A stretch of 15,134 nt of DNA from SVQP01 sp045658965 (GTDB taxonomy: Bacteria; Bacillota; Clostridia; Oscillospirales; CAG-272). Every line of letters starts with the position of its first letter. Positions within the stretch are counted from its first letter, which is position 1. The notes under the pieces were generated by a model. It made no database searches. It saw nothing but the letters and a program-made list of their open reading frames with translations, and was not told the DNA's origin. The stretch covers positions 1 to 15,134 of the forward strand of contig JAZOVZ010000017.1 of assembly GCA_045658965.1 (NCBI GenBank), in the 5' to 3' direction. Of this stretch, positions 14,958 to 15,134 are shown one piece after another. A program made the translations under genes and the position numbers.

Positions 14958-14985
14958 AAAGCCCTCGGCTCGCCCGAGGGCTTTT
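14958..14985 (+). terminator. Intrinsic terminator
   Basis: Perfect stem GCCCTCGG (14961-14968) / CCGAGGGC (14974-14981), extended by AAA/TTT, with a 5-nt loop, then TTTTATTAT. It most likely ends the scfA-scfB-mutS2 transcript after its long 3' region. Confidence 0.9.
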
Positions 14986-15066
14986 ATTATCCCATGTCGC
15001 ACATCGCCTTGTGCAACCTATACAAAAACAATCTTAAAAACCTATACACTTTGGCGAACAAGATAC

Positions 15067-15095
15067 TTGACAAAAGGGGAGGAAAGTGGTAGAAT
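15067..15095 (+). promoter_or_regulatory. Sigma-A promoter at the right edge
   Basis: TTGACA (15067-15072) and TAGAAT (15090-15095), 17-bp spacing, with TG in the extended -10 position (15087-15088). It reads out of the window. A 10-bp direct repeat AACCTATACA at 15015-15024 and 15039-15048 lies upstream and may or may not be regulatory. Confidence 0.8.
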
Positions 15096-15101
15096 ATTCA
15101 A

Positions 15102-15134
15102 GGTCGCGAGGGCGACCGAAAGACAGCGAAACTT
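15102..15134 (+). other. Start of a structured transcript leader, cut by window edge
   Basis: Immediately after the promoter, GGTCGC (15102-15107) and GCGACC (15112-15117) form a 6-bp hairpin near the expected transcript 5' end, followed by purine-rich unpaired sequence. This could be a 5' UTR with a stabilising hairpin, or the start of a riboswitch or other RNA gene. Too little is visible to choose. Confidence 0.35.

Noticed and set aside
14889..15092. A 67-codon frame near the right end
   Set aside because: It crosses an intrinsic terminator and a promoter -35 and has no ribosome binding site or recognisable motif.

Overview
The window looks like a chromosome segment from an uncultured or little-studied member of the class Clostridia (Bacillota). 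The evidence is the gene order phoH-ybeY-era-recO, a SCIFF peptide with its radical SAM maturase (nearly universal in Clostridia), mutS2, strong AGGAGG-type ribosome binding sites and TTGACA/TATAAT promoters. Coding DNA is moderately GC-rich. I cannot name a genus from sequence alone.

Layout. (1) 1-8535, plus strand: one long, tightly packed transcription unit whose promoter lies outside the window. It runs phoH (5' truncated), ybeY, an unrecognised single-pass membrane protein, era, recO, an Orn/Lys/Arg-decarboxylase-family PLP enzyme, an uncharacterised Cys-rich protein that may be a TIM barrel, and a CotH-kinase-type surface lipoprotein. Most junctions overlap by 4-8 nt. The exception is era-recO, which is filled by an array of five perfect mini-hairpins joined by ATGATG. 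The unit ends at a bidirectional hairpin terminator. (2) 8535-9990: a minus-strand gene for a BspA-like leucine-rich-repeat lipoprotein with its own consensus promoter. It is sandwiched between the real 3' end of the CotH gene and a second copy of that 3' end (43 codons plus terminator, 171 bp, no indels, 9 differences). A REP-like palindrome abuts the second copy. (3) 9977-10536: gene-free DNA holding a 385-bp foldback element with 15-bp terminal inverted repeats. (4) 10537-14693: a strong extended -10 promoter drives a 48-residue SCIFF precursor, followed by a leaky-looking terminator, the SPASM radical SAM maturase and mutS2. (5) 14694-15134: a run of hairpins, an intrinsic terminator, then a third consensus promoter whose product lies beyond the window.

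How the genes relate. PhoH, YbeY, Era and RecO are a conserved RNA/ribosome/DNA-repair housekeeping block, and MutS2 is a second genome or ribosome maintenance gene. The decarboxylase, the possible TIM-barrel protein and the CotH lipoprotein are appended to the block by translational coupling but have no obvious functional link to it. scfA and scfB are a RiPP precursor/maturase pair.

The most interesting points are the duplicated cotH tail flanking the LRR gene, which suggests a recombination-inserted surface-protein cassette; the ATGATG-linked hairpin array inside the era-recO message; and a SCIFF peptide with Gly at the position where I recall the characterised family member using Thr as thioether acceptor. 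I do not see a clear new defence or mobile system.
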